From positions 2,728,001 through 2,792,000 of the forward strand of contig OZ238267.1 in the NCBI GenBank assembly GCA_965178585.1: a DNA stretch of 64,000 bases, written 5' to 3'. Position 1 is the stretch's first letter. Each line of letters starts with the position of its first letter. Made by a program: the position numbers and the translations under genes. Below are positions 1 through 9,425 of this stretch, in pieces. The notes under the pieces were generated by a model. The model was not told the DNA's origin. It did no database searches and saw only the letters and a program-made list of their open reading frames with translations. Origin of the DNA: Marifrigoribacter sp965178585 (GTDB lineage Bacteria > Bacteroidota > Bacteroidia > Flavobacteriales > Flavobacteriaceae).

Positions 1-269
1 AATCCCAATTTATTTTGGGATTCTGCCATCATTTGCAAATCATAAATAGCCCTAAGTGTATCCTTTTTTAAAAGTGATGATTTCTTGTGCTGATTGTAAA
101 AACGATACCCAGTTATAAGATCAGAATTATTTTCTGGGCTAATAATTTTATAATAATAGTAATTGGAGCTATCAGTTACTTTTTGGGAATAAAGAGCATT
201 ACTATTTATTAAGTAAATAATTCCAAATGCAAAACAAAAAAAGAGATATGAAATTTTCATTTTTTTCAT
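1..269 (-). CDS. Partial TPR-type signalling protein, N-terminus only
   Basis: An open minus-strand frame starts at ATG 269-267 (a second ATG lies at 260-258) and runs off the window edge, giving about 89 residues. The first 25 or so residues are a signal peptide (KISYLFFCFAFGIIYLI, then a small-residue region ending SNALYSQ). The mature part is helical and includes NQHKKSSLLKKDTLRAIYDL and MMAESQNKLG. This is the usual opening of Bacteroidota tetratricopeptide-repeat sensor kinases or TPR/LuxR regulators, in which each repeat counts steps and 'KKDTLRAI' is common. The output domain is outside the window, so kinase versus DNA-binding cannot be decided. It lies outside the tRNA-Leu fragment and so probably belongs to the integrated element. 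Confidence 0.55.
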   Translation of the reverse strand, partial: MKKMKISYLFFCFAFGIIYLINSNALYSQKVTDSSNYYYYKIISPENNSDLITGYRFYNQHKKSSLLKKDTLRAIYDLQMMAESQNKLG

Positions 270-699
270 ACCTCTAAGGTAATACCATTATTTTATATTC
301 TTACATGTTTCTTATAATCCTTATTTGTAAATATTATGGTCCAAGTTATTAATAAAATAATAGCGGCAACATAAAAAATGTTGCCGCTATTTACAATACT
401 TCACCTTCGAAAACAGCTATTAATAAAGGGTTTATGCTAAATATAAAAACGCCCCAACAATTTTTTGTTGTGGCAAACACAATTATATTATTGTTTTAAC
501 TTTTTGGGTTTTCTATAAATAATGCATTTCAAATTTAATAGTGGATTATTTGAAATAATTTATTGTAAATTGGATCTCTCTTTGAGAGATTCAAAAGGTA
601 CCCTAGAAAGTACCCTAGATTTATGACAAAACAACTAAAAGTAAATTTGTAATCAATTGAATAACAAGGTAATAAAAATTTGATGATGCTATACCCAAA
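270..699. other. Non-coding stretch with short repeats, probable end of an integrated element
   Basis: No credible gene is seen here. It holds a 12-bp perfect inverted repeat (359-370 / 380-391, loop 9), an imperfect hairpin (451-460 / 465-474), a 7-bp perfect inverted repeat (574-580 / 584-590) and two direct copies of GTACCCTAGA (598-607 and 610-619). A nine-codon frame MTKQLKVNL starts at 623 and stops at once; it may be the decayed start of something or chance. The stretch ends abruptly where tRNA-Leu sequence begins at 700. Confidence 0.5.
598..619. repeat. Tandem direct repeat GTACCCTAGA x2
   Basis: Two identical 10-bp copies, 598-607 and 610-619, are spaced 12 bp centre to centre. They sit 80-100 bp from the tRNA-Leu fragment. 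This is the position where arm-type sites of a tyrosine recombinase would be expected, but that role is inference. Confidence 0.4.
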
Positions 700-755
700 A
701 CTTAAAATCCAGTGGACAGTAATGTCCGTACGGGTTCAAGTCCCGTCTTCAGTAC
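700..755 (+). tRNA. 3' half of a tRNA-Leu(UAA), truncated (candidate att site)
   Basis: The sequence begins inside the anticodon arm (ACTTAAAATCCAGT, anticodon TAA) and continues through a class II variable arm (GGACA 714-718, loop GTAA, TGTCC 723-727). A perfect T arm follows (ACGGG 730-734, loop TTCAAGT, CCCGT 742-746), then the 3' acceptor strand CTTCAGT and discriminator A754. Nothing upstream pairs with the acceptor strand or forms a D arm, so the 5' half is missing. A tRNA cut at the anticodon loop is the usual product of tyrosine-recombinase integration, with the intact tRNA rebuilt at the other end of the element. The long variable arm supports leucine rather than serine only in combination with the TAA anticodon. 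Confidence 0.75.
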
Positions 756-756
756 A

Positions 757-786
757 AAGCCTTATCTTTTGATAAGGCTTTTTTGT
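757..786 (+). terminator. Rho-independent terminator of the tRNA-Leu
   Basis: A 10-bp perfect stem AAGCCTTATC / GATAAGGCTT (757-766 and 771-780) with a TTTT loop is followed by a run of T. It starts two bases after the tRNA acceptor end, so it came with the original tRNA gene. Confidence 0.8.
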
Positions 787-866
787 TTTATTAATTAAGG
801 TTAAAAAGCAATAAATAGCCAATTGAATTATTCAACAACTTTAGGTAAATGAACTTAAGTGTTGAA

Positions 867-894
867 TTGTAAAACGAATTTAACCGTACCTTTG
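867..894 (+). promoter_or_regulatory. Bacteroidota-type promoter, leaderless start for ygiQ
   Basis: A perfect TAnnTTTG -7 box (TACCTTTG, 887-894) is preceded by TTG at 867-869, 17 bp upstream. Transcription would begin near 901, and the ATG is at 902, so the mRNA appears to have no 5' leader. Confidence 0.6.
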
Positions 895-901
895 CACTCT
901 T

Positions 902-2854
902 ATGCAGATCAACAAGCTTTCAGATTGGTTACCAACAACTAACAAAGAAGTAAAAATTCGAGGTTGGGAAGAATTAGATGTTATTCTATTTAGCGGAGAT
1001 GCTTATGTGGATCACCCTTCATTTGGACCCGCAGTTATTGGTCGTATTTTAGAAAGTTATGGATTAAAAGTAGCTATTGTTCCGCAACCAAGTGTGAACG
1101 ATGATTTGCAAGATTTCACAAAGCTGGGAACGCCAAAATTATTTTTCGGTGTTACCGGTGGCTGCATGGATCCAATGGTAAGTAATTATACGGCAAGTAA
1201 AAAACGAAGAGATAAAGATGCATATACACCAAATGGCGACAAAGGGTTTCGGCCCGATTATGCCACATCTGTATATTCAAAAATCTTAAAAGATAAATTC
1301 CCTGAAGTTCCTGTTTTAATAGGAGGCATTGAAGCTTCTCTACGTCGCGTAACGCACTACGACTATTGGAGTGACCAACTAATGCCAAGTATTTTAGAAA
1401 CTTCTAAAGCAGATATGCTGGTTTATGGAATGGGAGAACAACCTTTACGAGAAGTTGTTAAGCTGTTACAAAAAGGTGTGCCCTTTTCAAGTTTAAATAC
1501 TATAAAGCAAACCGCTTTTTTTGTCAATAAAGGTGAAACTATCCCTAAAAACAAAAATTGGGACGATGTTGAAATTTACTCACATGAGATTTGCTTAAAG
1601 AATAAGAAAAAGTTTGCCTCTAACTTTAAAGTTATAGAGCAAGAATCTAATAAACCTAAAGCAAAACGAATTTTTCAAGGAATAAAAGACAAAACATTGG
1701 TGATAAACCCTCCATATCCAACCATGTTAGAAAAGGAAATTGACGCATCTTTTGATTTGCCTTACACACGTTTACCACATCCAAAATACAACAAGCGTGG
1801 TCCCATTCCTGCGTTTGAAATGATTAAGTTTTCTATAAATATACATCGAGGTTGTTTTGGTGGTTGTAGTTTTTGTACCATTTCGGCACATCAAGGAAAA
1901 TTTATTGCAAGCCGAAGTGAAGAATCTATTTTAAAGGAAGTTGATAAAGTGGCCAACATGCCAGATTTTAAAGGCTATTTGTCAGATATTGGAGGACCTT
2001 CAGCTAATATGTATAAGATGAAAGGAAAAATACAATCGATATGTGATAATTGTGTTGCTCCATCATGTATTTCACCTGTGATTTGTAGTAATTTAGACAC
2101 ATCTCATAAACCGTTAACCAAATTATATCAAGCAGTAGATAAACATCCTAAAGTAAAAAAATCATTTATTGGAAGTGGAATTCGACATGATATGCTGGTG
2201 CCAGAATTCAATAAGAATGCTGACCCAAAAGAATTAGATGATTATACGGAAGAAGTAATGACTAAGCATATTTCTGGACGTTTAAAAGTAGCACCAGAAC
2301 ACACGTCTGACCCTGTTTTAAAGTTGATGCGTAAACCCTCATTTGAATATTTTCATAAATTTAAAAAACGCTTTGATAAAATAAATATAAAGAAGAATTT
2401 AAAGCTTCAGTTAATTCCTTATTTTATTTCAAATCACCCAGCATGTGAAGTAGAGGATATGGCAAATCTTGCTGCTGAAACTAAAGACATGGGGTTTCAG
2501 CTAGAACAAGTACAAGGCTTTACACCAACACCAATGACAGTTGCGACGGTTATTTATTATAGTGGATATCACCCTTATACCCTAAAGCCAACCAAAACTC
2601 CAAAGACTAAAAAGGAAAAGGATGAACAGCATCGTTTCTTCTTTTGGTATAAAAAAGAAAATATCGCTTGGATTAGAAAAACCTTGAATAAAGTAGGTAG
2701 AAAAGATTTGGTAGACGTATTAGTACCGGAGAAAAAAAATAATTCTTGGAAAAGTATCAAGCCTAAAAAAGTAAAAAACACGTTTGATGATGCAATCCCC
2801 TCAAGTCATTCGCGTCGAAAAACCAAACATAAAACTAGGAAAAAGAGACGATAG
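902..2854 (+). CDS. ygiQ: YgiQ family radical SAM protein
   Basis: 650 residues, the normal size for the YgiQ/UPF0313 family. The N-terminal YgiQ domain includes the hallmark DVILFSGDAYVDHPSFG (about residues 26-42). The radical SAM core has the cluster ligands C318, C322 and C325 in CFGGCSFC, preceded by NIHRG. A lysine/arginine-rich tail (SRRKTKHKTRKKRR) ends the protein and suggests nucleic-acid contact. The family probably performs a SAM-dependent reaction on an RNA or protein substrate; the substrate is unknown. The gene is monocistronic, lies directly after the tRNA-Leu terminator, and has a probable leaderless start. Confidence 0.9.
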   Translation: MQINKLSDWLPTTNKEVKIRGWEELDVILFSGDAYVDHPSFGPAVIGRILESYGLKVAIVPQPSVNDDLQDFTKLGTPKLFFGVTGGCMDPMVSNYTASKKRRDKDAYTPNGDKGFRPDYATSVYSKILKDKFPEVPVLIGGIEASLRRVTHYDYWSDQLMPSILETSKADMLVYGMGEQPLREVVKLLQKGVPFSSLNTIKQTAFFVNKGETIPKNKNWDDVEIYSHEICLKNKKKFASNFKVIEQESNKPKAKRIFQGIKDKTLVINPPYPTMLEKEIDASFDLPYTRLPHPKYNKRGPIPAFEMIKFSINIHRGCFGGCSFCTISAHQGKFIASRSEESILKEVDKVANMPDFKGYLSDIGGPSANMYKMKGKIQSICDNCVAPSCISPVICSNLDTSHKPLTKLYQAVDKHPKVKKSFIGSGIRHDMLVPEFNKNADPKELDDYTEEVMTKHISGRLKVAPEHTSDPVLKLMRKPSFEYFHKFKKRFDKINIKKNLKLQLIPYFISNHPACEVEDMANLAAETKDMGFQLEQVQGFTPTPMTVATVIYYSGYHPYTLKPTKTPKTKKEKDEQHRFFFWYKKENIAWIRKTLNKVGRKDLVDVLVPEKKNNSWKSIKPKKVKNTFDDAIPSSHSRRKTKHKTRKKRR

Positions 2855-2921
2855 TTATAGGTTATTCTTTAAGGCACTTGCTAATATCTAGCCTTAATGA
2901 ATTTCAATTAAAACATAAAAA

Positions 2922-3989
2922 ATGGAAACAATAAATTCTACAAACAAAACATCTATTTTAGTTAACATAGCAGCTTTTATTATTGTTGTTGCTGGCATTA
3001 TGTATGCAAATTCATTTATAACATCGTTATTAATGGCAATGTTTATAAGTATCATCGTATCACAACCGATTTTATGGTTACAAAAAAAGAAGATACCTCA
3101 AGGTGTTTCAATTTTGTTAGTTTTTTTATTAACCATGGTTTTTATGATGCTTTTTGGGGGTATAATAGCCAATTCGTTTGCTTCCTTTTCTGAAAATGCT
3201 CCAGTTTATGAAGATAATTTGAATGAATTGAGCAAGAATGCCACTCAATTTTTACAAAATTTAGGTATTGACAACTCCTTAGACAATTTAAATCATATTG
3301 CAGATCCTACAAAAATAATGAGCTTTACTGCTGGAGTTTTAGGGGAATTTGGATCTTTAATGGGGAATTCATTGACTATATTTTTTCTAACCTTATTCTT
3401 ATTATTAGAAATAGATTCTATTTCGATTAAAGTTAAAGCAATTTTTCATGGCCCTGCAACATCTTTGATGTACTTAAGAGGTATTAGTGAAAATATACGT
3501 CATTATTTATCAATAAAAACAGCAACAAGTTTACTCACTGGTATAATTATTTGGATAGCACTTTCAATCTTAGGCTTAGATTATGCGATTATTTGGGCAA
3601 TTATCGCCTTTTTATTAAACTATATCCCAAATATTGGGTCAATTATAGCTGCAGTACCTGCTGTTCTTTTTTCATTAATTCAATTAGGTTTTGATGGCTT
3701 TTTATGGACGGCTCTTATTTTTGTTGCAGCAAATATGATTATAGGTAATGTGGTAGAACCAAAAATGATGGGAAAAGGTTTAGGACTATCTACTTTTATA
3801 GTTTTCTTATCTTTACTCTTTTGGGGGTTTATTTTAGGAACTGTAGGTATGTTTTTGTCTGTGCCATTAACCATGGCGATAAAAATTGCTATGGAACAAA
3901 AACCATCAACTAAATGGTTTGCTATTGTTTTAGGAACTCAAGAAGAAGCGGAAGCTATTATTAAGAATACTGATGCAGATCCTAAATAA
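2922..3989 (+). CDS. AI-2E family transporter (PerM/YdiK type)
   Basis: 355 residues with eight or so hydrophobic segments in the arrangement of PF01594: two at the N-terminus (residues 12-60), one or two around 62-85, a soluble loop (about 88-150), then a dense C-terminal bundle. The family signature region NYIPNIGSIIAAVPAVLFSL is present. Members export small molecules or ions at the inner membrane; only a few have been linked to autoinducer-2, so substrate is not assigned. It is convergent with the MscS-type channel gene downstream, with 25 bp between the stop codons. Confidence 0.9.
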   Translation: METINSTNKTSILVNIAAFIIVVAGIMYANSFITSLLMAMFISIIVSQPILWLQKKKIPQGVSILLVFLLTMVFMMLFGGIIANSFASFSENAPVYEDNLNELSKNATQFLQNLGIDNSLDNLNHIADPTKIMSFTAGVLGEFGSLMGNSLTIFFLTLFLLLEIDSISIKVKAIFHGPATSLMYLRGISENIRHYLSIKTATSLLTGIIIWIALSILGLDYAIIWAIIAFLLNYIPNIGSIIAAVPAVLFSLIQLGFDGFLWTALIFVAANMIIGNVVEPKMMGKGLGLSTFIVFLSLLFWGFILGTVGMFLSVPLTMAIKIAMEQKPSTKWFAIVLGTQEEAEAIIKNTDADPK

Positions 3990-4016
3990 TATTTGAAAAG
4001 ATTATAATCAAATATT
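3988..4016. terminator. Candidate bidirectional terminator between convergent genes
   Basis: The inverted repeat AATATTTGA (3988-3996) / TCAAATATT (4008-4016) with an 11-base loop spans the gap between the AI-2E stop and the MscS stop, with T-rich DNA following on the plus strand. The stem is AT-only, so it is weak. Confidence 0.4.
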
Positions 4017-6465
4017 ACTTTTTTTGTTCAATATCAGTATCAATTTTTAATTCCTGAATAGGTACTGGAATATCGTATCCATTTTCAATAAGTGCTTTGT
4101 ATACTGCTTTTCGAATAGTGGTTCCATAACTAAATACTTTATCTGAATCATTGGTCCAGCAATACAAATCCATTTCCATGGCACTTTTTCCTATTCCTTT
4201 AAAATTAAGATAAGCTTTAGGCTTTTTCATAACTACTGGGATCGTATTGGCAGTTTCCAATAATAAATTCGAGAGAACTTCCATGTCTGTACCAAAAGGA
4301 ACACGTACTTCAACCTTTATTCGCCTTAGACGATTCTTAAAAGTCCAGTTGGTAAGTTTATTTGACACCAATTCTCCATTGGGAACAATAACGTGTGCTC
4401 CTTCCCATGTATAAACCGTACTTGCTCGCAATCCAATATCCTGCACATACCCAGAAGCTCCCGGAATATCAATAATGTCACCTAAGGTTATTGGTCTTTC
4501 AAGGGCTAAAATAATTCCAGACACAAAATTACTGATAATATTTTGCAAGCCAAATCCAATACCTACACCAAGGGCACCCATTAAAATAGCGATCTTTCCA
4601 ATTTCAATACCAGCTGCAGAAAAAGCAAATAGTATACCTAAAATTGAAAAGCTAAATTTTATTAATAACGAAATTGTATTGGGAACACCTGGTTTGAGAT
4701 GAGACCGTGGGAACACCTCTTTTTCAAGAACGTATCTAATTGTATCCGACAACCACATAGAGATTTTTAAAGCTAGAAAAAAAGCAATTATGTTTCCTAA
4801 TGAAATGCTCATTTGCCCAGCTTTTAATCGGTAATTAATAATGGATTGTGCAGCATCAATGGTTTCTGCCCTAATACCAAGTAAATTTAAAAATATTGCG
4901 ATAAAAGAAAGGAACCCTAAAAATCGAAATAATCCTCCCATTTTTTTTATTACAATATCTCCATCTTCCTTTAAGATATTGGAATGCTTAACCAATGGTC
5001 CCATTAAAATTAAATATACGATATCTTGTATCAATAAGACTGCAGCATGCAAAACATAAATACTAATAAGTATTCCAAAACTTGCATGAATTAATAATTG
5101 TGATAATCGGATGCTTCCAAAAATGTTTGCTATTAGTGATATAATACCTAAAAGAATAAATAATTCAATGATAAAGTTTAATGTTCCAAACCAATACTTA
5201 TTTATCTTTTTTAAATAATCTTTTTGGGATTTTAAACGAAAATATAATAACAAACTAAATCCATTGAGAAAAATTAGAAACAATCGTTGAGGCAAGTATG
5301 TGTAATCGATTATTGTAATTATTAGAAAAAAGAAATAAACCAAAATAAATGTCAAAACAGAATACCATTTCCAATGATTATTTATACTAGCTAAAACAAT
5401 AACCAAAGGAACTATCATTAATATTGACATTAAGTCATTCAATTCCTTAGGAAAGACTGAAAACAACATTAAGAAAAACCACAAAATAACAAGAACGTTT
5501 AAAAAAGGGTTCTTTAAAACAAAACTGGCTTCCTTAGGCTCGTTTTTGAAATCATCAAATAATCTTTTTGAATTTGATTTTAAATACAAAACCATTCCGA
5601 AAATCATTACAAAAAACAGCAACCCATAATAAGGCAATTTTGGGTTATTGCTAGAAAAAGTTTGAACAATACTCCAATCGGATTTCACTAAATTAAAAAC
5701 TTTATTTCTTAAATTTATTTGTGTTGTATCTTTCTTTACTTTCCAAATTGGAGGATATTGTGGTTCCCATAAATTAGACTCCAAACCCTCCTTTTTGGAT
5801 TCAATCTGGCTTGTGATATTCCCTAATTTATTCTCAGCAAGGGTAATTTCAGTTTGAATGTTTCTAATAGTATCGGTATAACTTTGGAGGTTTTTTTGGG
5901 ATTCTTTTAATTCAGTTATAAAATTTTTAACTGCCGATTTTAAATCCACAGAAGTATCATTCCCATTTAATTTATCAGCCTTTAATGTTAATTCCCAAAC
6001 TACAGACATTGAATCAATTAGCGAATCTTTTGTTTCACAATCTTTATAAATAGTTTCAATAGTACTTTTCCAAGGAACAATACGTTCATTAAAAAGCGCC
6101 AGTTCTCTTTCTGATTTATTTAATTGTTCCAATCTAAAAATAACAATGGTATCGTTTATTTCCAATAATTTACCATCAAGTGTATTCAACACTTCTTTAA
6201 TACCCGGAGAAATTTCACCTATTATCTTTTTATTATCAATAATAGATTGAACATTATTAATTAGGTTTCTTGTTCTATTACCATAATCCGGTATTTGAGA
6301 TAATTCTAATGCCTTAGGCTCTTGTACTTTTGGTATGGAGTCAGATTGAACTTTAGTTTGAGCAATGCTGATAAAAGGTACAGATAAGCTTATGATGAAA
6401 AAAAATGATATAATTAAGAAGTTAGTACGCTTAACAGGCATAACATGGTTGTTAAAGAAATCCAT
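4015..6465 (-). CDS. Large MscS-family mechanosensitive channel
   Basis: 816 residues, much longer than E. coli MscS (286). A signal peptide (residues about 12-35, ending ISIAQTKV) is followed by a periplasmic coiled-coil region (about 60-250), a cluster of about ten transmembrane helices (about 275-640), and a C-terminal MscS pore plus cytosolic beta domain. The pore-lining helix carries the glycine-rich GALGVGIGFGLQNIISNFVS, followed by RPITLGDIIDIPG. The architecture resembles MscK/YnaI-type channels that release solutes at hypo-osmotic shock in the inner membrane. No partner gene is in the same operon. Confidence 0.9.
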   Translation of the reverse strand: MDFFNNHVMPVKRTNFLIISFFFIISLSVPFISIAQTKVQSDSIPKVQEPKALELSQIPDYGNRTRNLINNVQSIIDNKKIIGEISPGIKEVLNTLDGKLLEINDTIVIFRLEQLNKSERELALFNERIVPWKSTIETIYKDCETKDSLIDSMSVVWELTLKADKLNGNDTSVDLKSAVKNFITELKESQKNLQSYTDTIRNIQTEITLAENKLGNITSQIESKKEGLESNLWEPQYPPIWKVKKDTTQINLRNKVFNLVKSDWSIVQTFSSNNPKLPYYGLLFFVMIFGMVLYLKSNSKRLFDDFKNEPKEASFVLKNPFLNVLVILWFFLMLFSVFPKELNDLMSILMIVPLVIVLASINNHWKWYSVLTFILVYFFFLIITIIDYTYLPQRLFLIFLNGFSLLLYFRLKSQKDYLKKINKYWFGTLNFIIELFILLGIISLIANIFGSIRLSQLLIHASFGILISIYVLHAAVLLIQDIVYLILMGPLVKHSNILKEDGDIVIKKMGGLFRFLGFLSFIAIFLNLLGIRAETIDAAQSIINYRLKAGQMSISLGNIIAFFLALKISMWLSDTIRYVLEKEVFPRSHLKPGVPNTISLLIKFSFSILGILFAFSAAGIEIGKIAILMGALGVGIGFGLQNIISNFVSGIILALERPITLGDIIDIPGASGYVQDIGLRASTVYTWEGAHVIVPNGELVSNKLTNWTFKNRLRRIKVEVRVPFGTDMEVLSNLLLETANTIPVVMKKPKAYLNFKGIGKSAMEMDLYCWTNDSDKVFSYGTTIRKAVYKALIENGYDIPVPIQELKIDTDIEQKK

Positions 6466-6673
6466 AAACAGTAATTATAGTAGTCTATAATTTAAATTTA
6501 ATACAAAATAAATACAAATAAAATTGATACTATAAAGAAACTAAAAAGAATTTCTTTCTCCTAATAATAATTCAATTAACAAAGTGAGTGAGAAATACTT
6601 AAAATTAAAAAAAAATAATTAACTATTATTCATTTTTATTAACTTAGTCCAAACTAAATAACCAAAACTAATC

Positions 6674-7990
6674 ATGAAATTAATTAAAATCCTATTTGTA
6701 ATTTGTTTATTACTAACTTTTAATCAAGTTACTCTATTTGCTCAAAAAACAACTATTATTCATTCAGGAAAGCTTCTTTCTGTCCCTGGAGATGGTGTGC
6801 TTTCTAATCAAACTATAGTTGTTGAAAAAGGTCAAATTACAGCAGTTTTAAGCGGATTTATAAACCCTGAAGATCTTGGATACAATCAAGAAAATGCAGA
6901 TTTAATTGATCTTAAACAACAATTTGTAATGCCAGGCTTTATAGATATGCATACTCATATAACAGGTGAAAGAGATCCAAATAAAACTCCTCATGAATGG
7001 ACAACTCTAAACGATCAAGATGCTGCCTTTCAAACCATTCCATTTTTAGAAATAACTTTGAATTCTGGTTTTACAACAGTAAGAAATTTAGGTGCAGATT
7101 ATAAAAATATTAATGCTATTAAAAGGGCCATTCAAAAAGGATACATTAATGGGCCTCGAATTATTTCGTCCAATGGTGCGATTTCCGCAACAGGTGGCCA
7201 CGGAGATTCTCACGGATATAGATATGAAATCTCAAATGCTTTTGAAAAGAGTGTTGGAGTTTGTGACGGAGCAGATGACTGTAGACGTGCAGTGAGAGCC
7301 AAGGTGAAGCAAGGCGCAGATGTTATAAAAATAACAGCTACTGGTGGTGTTTTAAGCAATACTGCTGCAGGTGTAGGCCAACAATTAACAGATGATGAAA
7401 TGGTTTCCATTGTAGAAACTGCTCACTCTTTAGGAAGAAAAGTAGCTGCGCATGCACATGCTGCTGAAGGAATTAATGCAGCATTAAGAGCCGGTGTAAA
7501 TTCAATAGAGCACGGATCGTATTTAGATGATGAGTCTGTTCAGCTTTTTAATAAAACAAATGCTTATTTAGTGCCAACATTACTAGCTGGTGTCGCTTTA
7601 GGTGAAGAAATGGAAGTTAATGATAAAATTCCTCCAGCAATTCTTCAAAAAATAACACAAGTAATCCCTGTGGTTGAAGCATCTTTTAAAAGAGCTTTAA
7701 ATGGGAATGTAAATATTGCTTTTGGTACCGACTCAGGAGTAAGTAAACACGGAACAAATGCTAGAGAATTTGAATTGATGGTAAACTACGGGATGGACAA
7801 TGAAGAAGCTATAAAAACTGCGACTGTAAACGCTTCAGAATTGTTAGGTATGTCGAATAGAATTGGAACCATAGAAAAAGGAAAAGCTGCAGATATTATT
7901 GCTGTTAATGGTGATCCTTTAGTAGATATTAAACTTTTACAAGATGTTCAATTTGTAATGAAAGAAGGAACAGTTTATAAGAGCAACTAA
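6674..7990 (+). CDS. Secreted amidohydrolase family metal-dependent hydrolase
   Basis: 438 residues with a signal peptide (about 1-24, ending TLFAQ). The PF01979 barrel has metal ligands H93 and H95 in DMHTHITGE, a probable carbamylated K219 in VIKITATGG, H260 and H280 (AAHAHAA, IEHGSY), and D353 in AFGTDSG. The pattern matches the Xaa-Pro dipeptidase/imidazolonepropionase-like branch, which cleaves N-acyl or dipeptide substrates. Only 24 bp separate it from the AtoE-type transporter downstream, so the two are probably co-transcribed: hydrolysis outside the cytoplasm, uptake of the acid product inside. The exact substrate cannot be read from sequence. Confidence 0.85.
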   Translation: MKLIKILFVICLLLTFNQVTLFAQKTTIIHSGKLLSVPGDGVLSNQTIVVEKGQITAVLSGFINPEDLGYNQENADLIDLKQQFVMPGFIDMHTHITGERDPNKTPHEWTTLNDQDAAFQTIPFLEITLNSGFTTVRNLGADYKNINAIKRAIQKGYINGPRIISSNGAISATGGHGDSHGYRYEISNAFEKSVGVCDGADDCRRAVRAKVKQGADVIKITATGGVLSNTAAGVGQQLTDDEMVSIVETAHSLGRKVAAHAHAAEGINAALRAGVNSIEHGSYLDDESVQLFNKTNAYLVPTLLAGVALGEEMEVNDKIPPAILQKITQVIPVVEASFKRALNGNVNIAFGTDSGVSKHGTNAREFELMVNYGMDNEEAIKTATVNASELLGMSNRIGTIEKGKAADIIAVNGDPLVDIKLLQDVQFVMKEGTVYKSN

Positions 7991-8014
7991 TATTAGCAAT
8001 TAATAATAGATCTA

Positions 8015-9412
8015 ATGATTGAAAGGTTAGGAGAACATTTCTCAAACATCTTTTTAAAATATATGCCAAATGCGTTTGTTTTTGCTATGTTATTAACTTT
8101 AGTAACAGGTATTGGGTCCTATATTTGGTTAGATGCTTCCCTCCTAGAAATAATAAAATCTTGGTATAATGGCTTTTTTGATTTATTAGGTTTTGCAATG
8201 CAAATTATCCTAATTATTATCACCGGTTTTAGTATTGCACTATCGCCAATGATAAAAAAAGGAATTGATTTCATTTCAAAATATATTAAAACTCCAACTC
8301 AGGTATATTTTTTAGTAGTTTTTATAGGTATGCTTTTATCCTTAATTAGTTTTGGATGGTTGGTTATAACTTGTGTACTTGCTAGGGAATTAGCTCTAAG
8401 GGTGAAAGGAGTTAACTATCCATTTTTAATTGCTTGTGTTTATTTTTCACTTAATAGTTGGGTTTTGGGTTTATCTAGCTCTATCCCACTACTCCTAAAT
8501 TCTGAAAAGAATTTTTTAATTGAAACCGGGGTTCTTTCTGGAGTTGTTCCAACTTCATTTACTTTACAGTCTTCTTTAAATTTAGTAATGATTGCTTTAC
8601 TTGTTATTGGCGCACCCATCGTAATGTTTCTTTTACGTCCAAAAAATTCAAAAAATAAAGAATTAAAAGATTTAATGATTTCAGGTGAAAATATTGAAAA
8701 TGGAACCATCAAAGAAGAAGCTTCTAATTTGAATCTACCTTTTAATACATTATCAGATACTTTAAATAACAGTGTAATTCTACAAATGATTATTGTAGTA
8801 ATGGGACTTAGTTATATTGTTTATCATTTTAGTACAAAAGGACTCGATTTGAATTTTAATATTATGATTTTCATTTTCTTAATCATAGGAATGTTACTTC
8901 ATAAAACTCCTTCTCGGTATGTAATTTCAATGAAGAGATCCAGTAGTAATATTTCTGGTATCTTGTTTCAATATCCTTTCTATGCTGGTATAATGGGAAT
9001 CATGTTATATACAGGTTTAGGAGATAAATTAGGACAAGTGTTAGCTTCCGTTGCAACGATTGACACCTATCCTTTGTTTGCGTATTTAACAGGTGGAATT
9101 GTAAATTTTGCAATACCCTCTGCTGGTGGTGAATTTGCAGTAATCGGTCCTAGTTTAATAAATGCTGTTACTCAATTAGGCGCTGGTTTATCAGAAACTG
9201 AAGTAACAGCAATGATCTCTAGAGCATCCCTATCCGCGGCTTATGGAGAAAGTTTAAGTAATATGTTACAACCTTTTTATTTGTTAATTGTAATGCCTAT
9301 TATGGGTCATGGAATTAAACTTCAAGCTAGAGATATTATGGGTTATTTAGTATTACCTTTTATTATCTTTTTTATCCTACAATCTTTTTTGGTTGTTTGT
9401 TGGCCTCTTTAA
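8015..9412 (+). CDS. atoE: Short-chain fatty acid transporter, AtoE type (TIGR00366)
   Basis: 465 residues, the usual family length, with about 11-12 membrane segments. Typical AtoE features are the opening LGEHFSNIFLKYMPNAFVFA, the GFAMQIILIIITGF helix and the re-entrant-like FAIPSAGGEFAVIGPS near residue 370. Family members are proton-coupled importers of acetate, acetoacetate or butyrate. It follows the amidohydrolase gene with a 24-bp gap. The stop is 13 bp from the stop of the convergent pigment operon. Confidence 0.85.
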   Translation: MIERLGEHFSNIFLKYMPNAFVFAMLLTLVTGIGSYIWLDASLLEIIKSWYNGFFDLLGFAMQIILIIITGFSIALSPMIKKGIDFISKYIKTPTQVYFLVVFIGMLLSLISFGWLVITCVLARELALRVKGVNYPFLIACVYFSLNSWVLGLSSSIPLLLNSEKNFLIETGVLSGVVPTSFTLQSSLNLVMIALLVIGAPIVMFLLRPKNSKNKELKDLMISGENIENGTIKEEASNLNLPFNTLSDTLNNSVILQMIIVVMGLSYIVYHFSTKGLDLNFNIMIFIFLIIGMLLHKTPSRYVISMKRSSSNISGILFQYPFYAGIMGIMLYTGLGDKLGQVLASVATIDTYPLFAYLTGGIVNFAIPSAGGEFAVIGPSLINAVTQLGAGLSETEVTAMISRASLSAAYGESLSNMLQPFYLLIVMPIMGHGIKLQARDIMGYLVLPFIIFFILQSFLVVCWPL

Positions 9413-9425
9413 GATTTTTTTGAAA

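Noticed and set aside
359..391. 12-bp perfect inverted repeat AATAGCGGCAAC...GTTGCCGCTATT
   Set aside because: No T run follows either arm, and no gene end is adjacent on either strand except the incomplete TPR gene 100 bp away, so I do not call it a terminator; listed under the non-coding region.
451..474. Hairpin GCCCCAACAA / TTGTTGTGGC
   Set aside because: One mismatch and no gene to terminate; could be an element-end structure but the support is weak.
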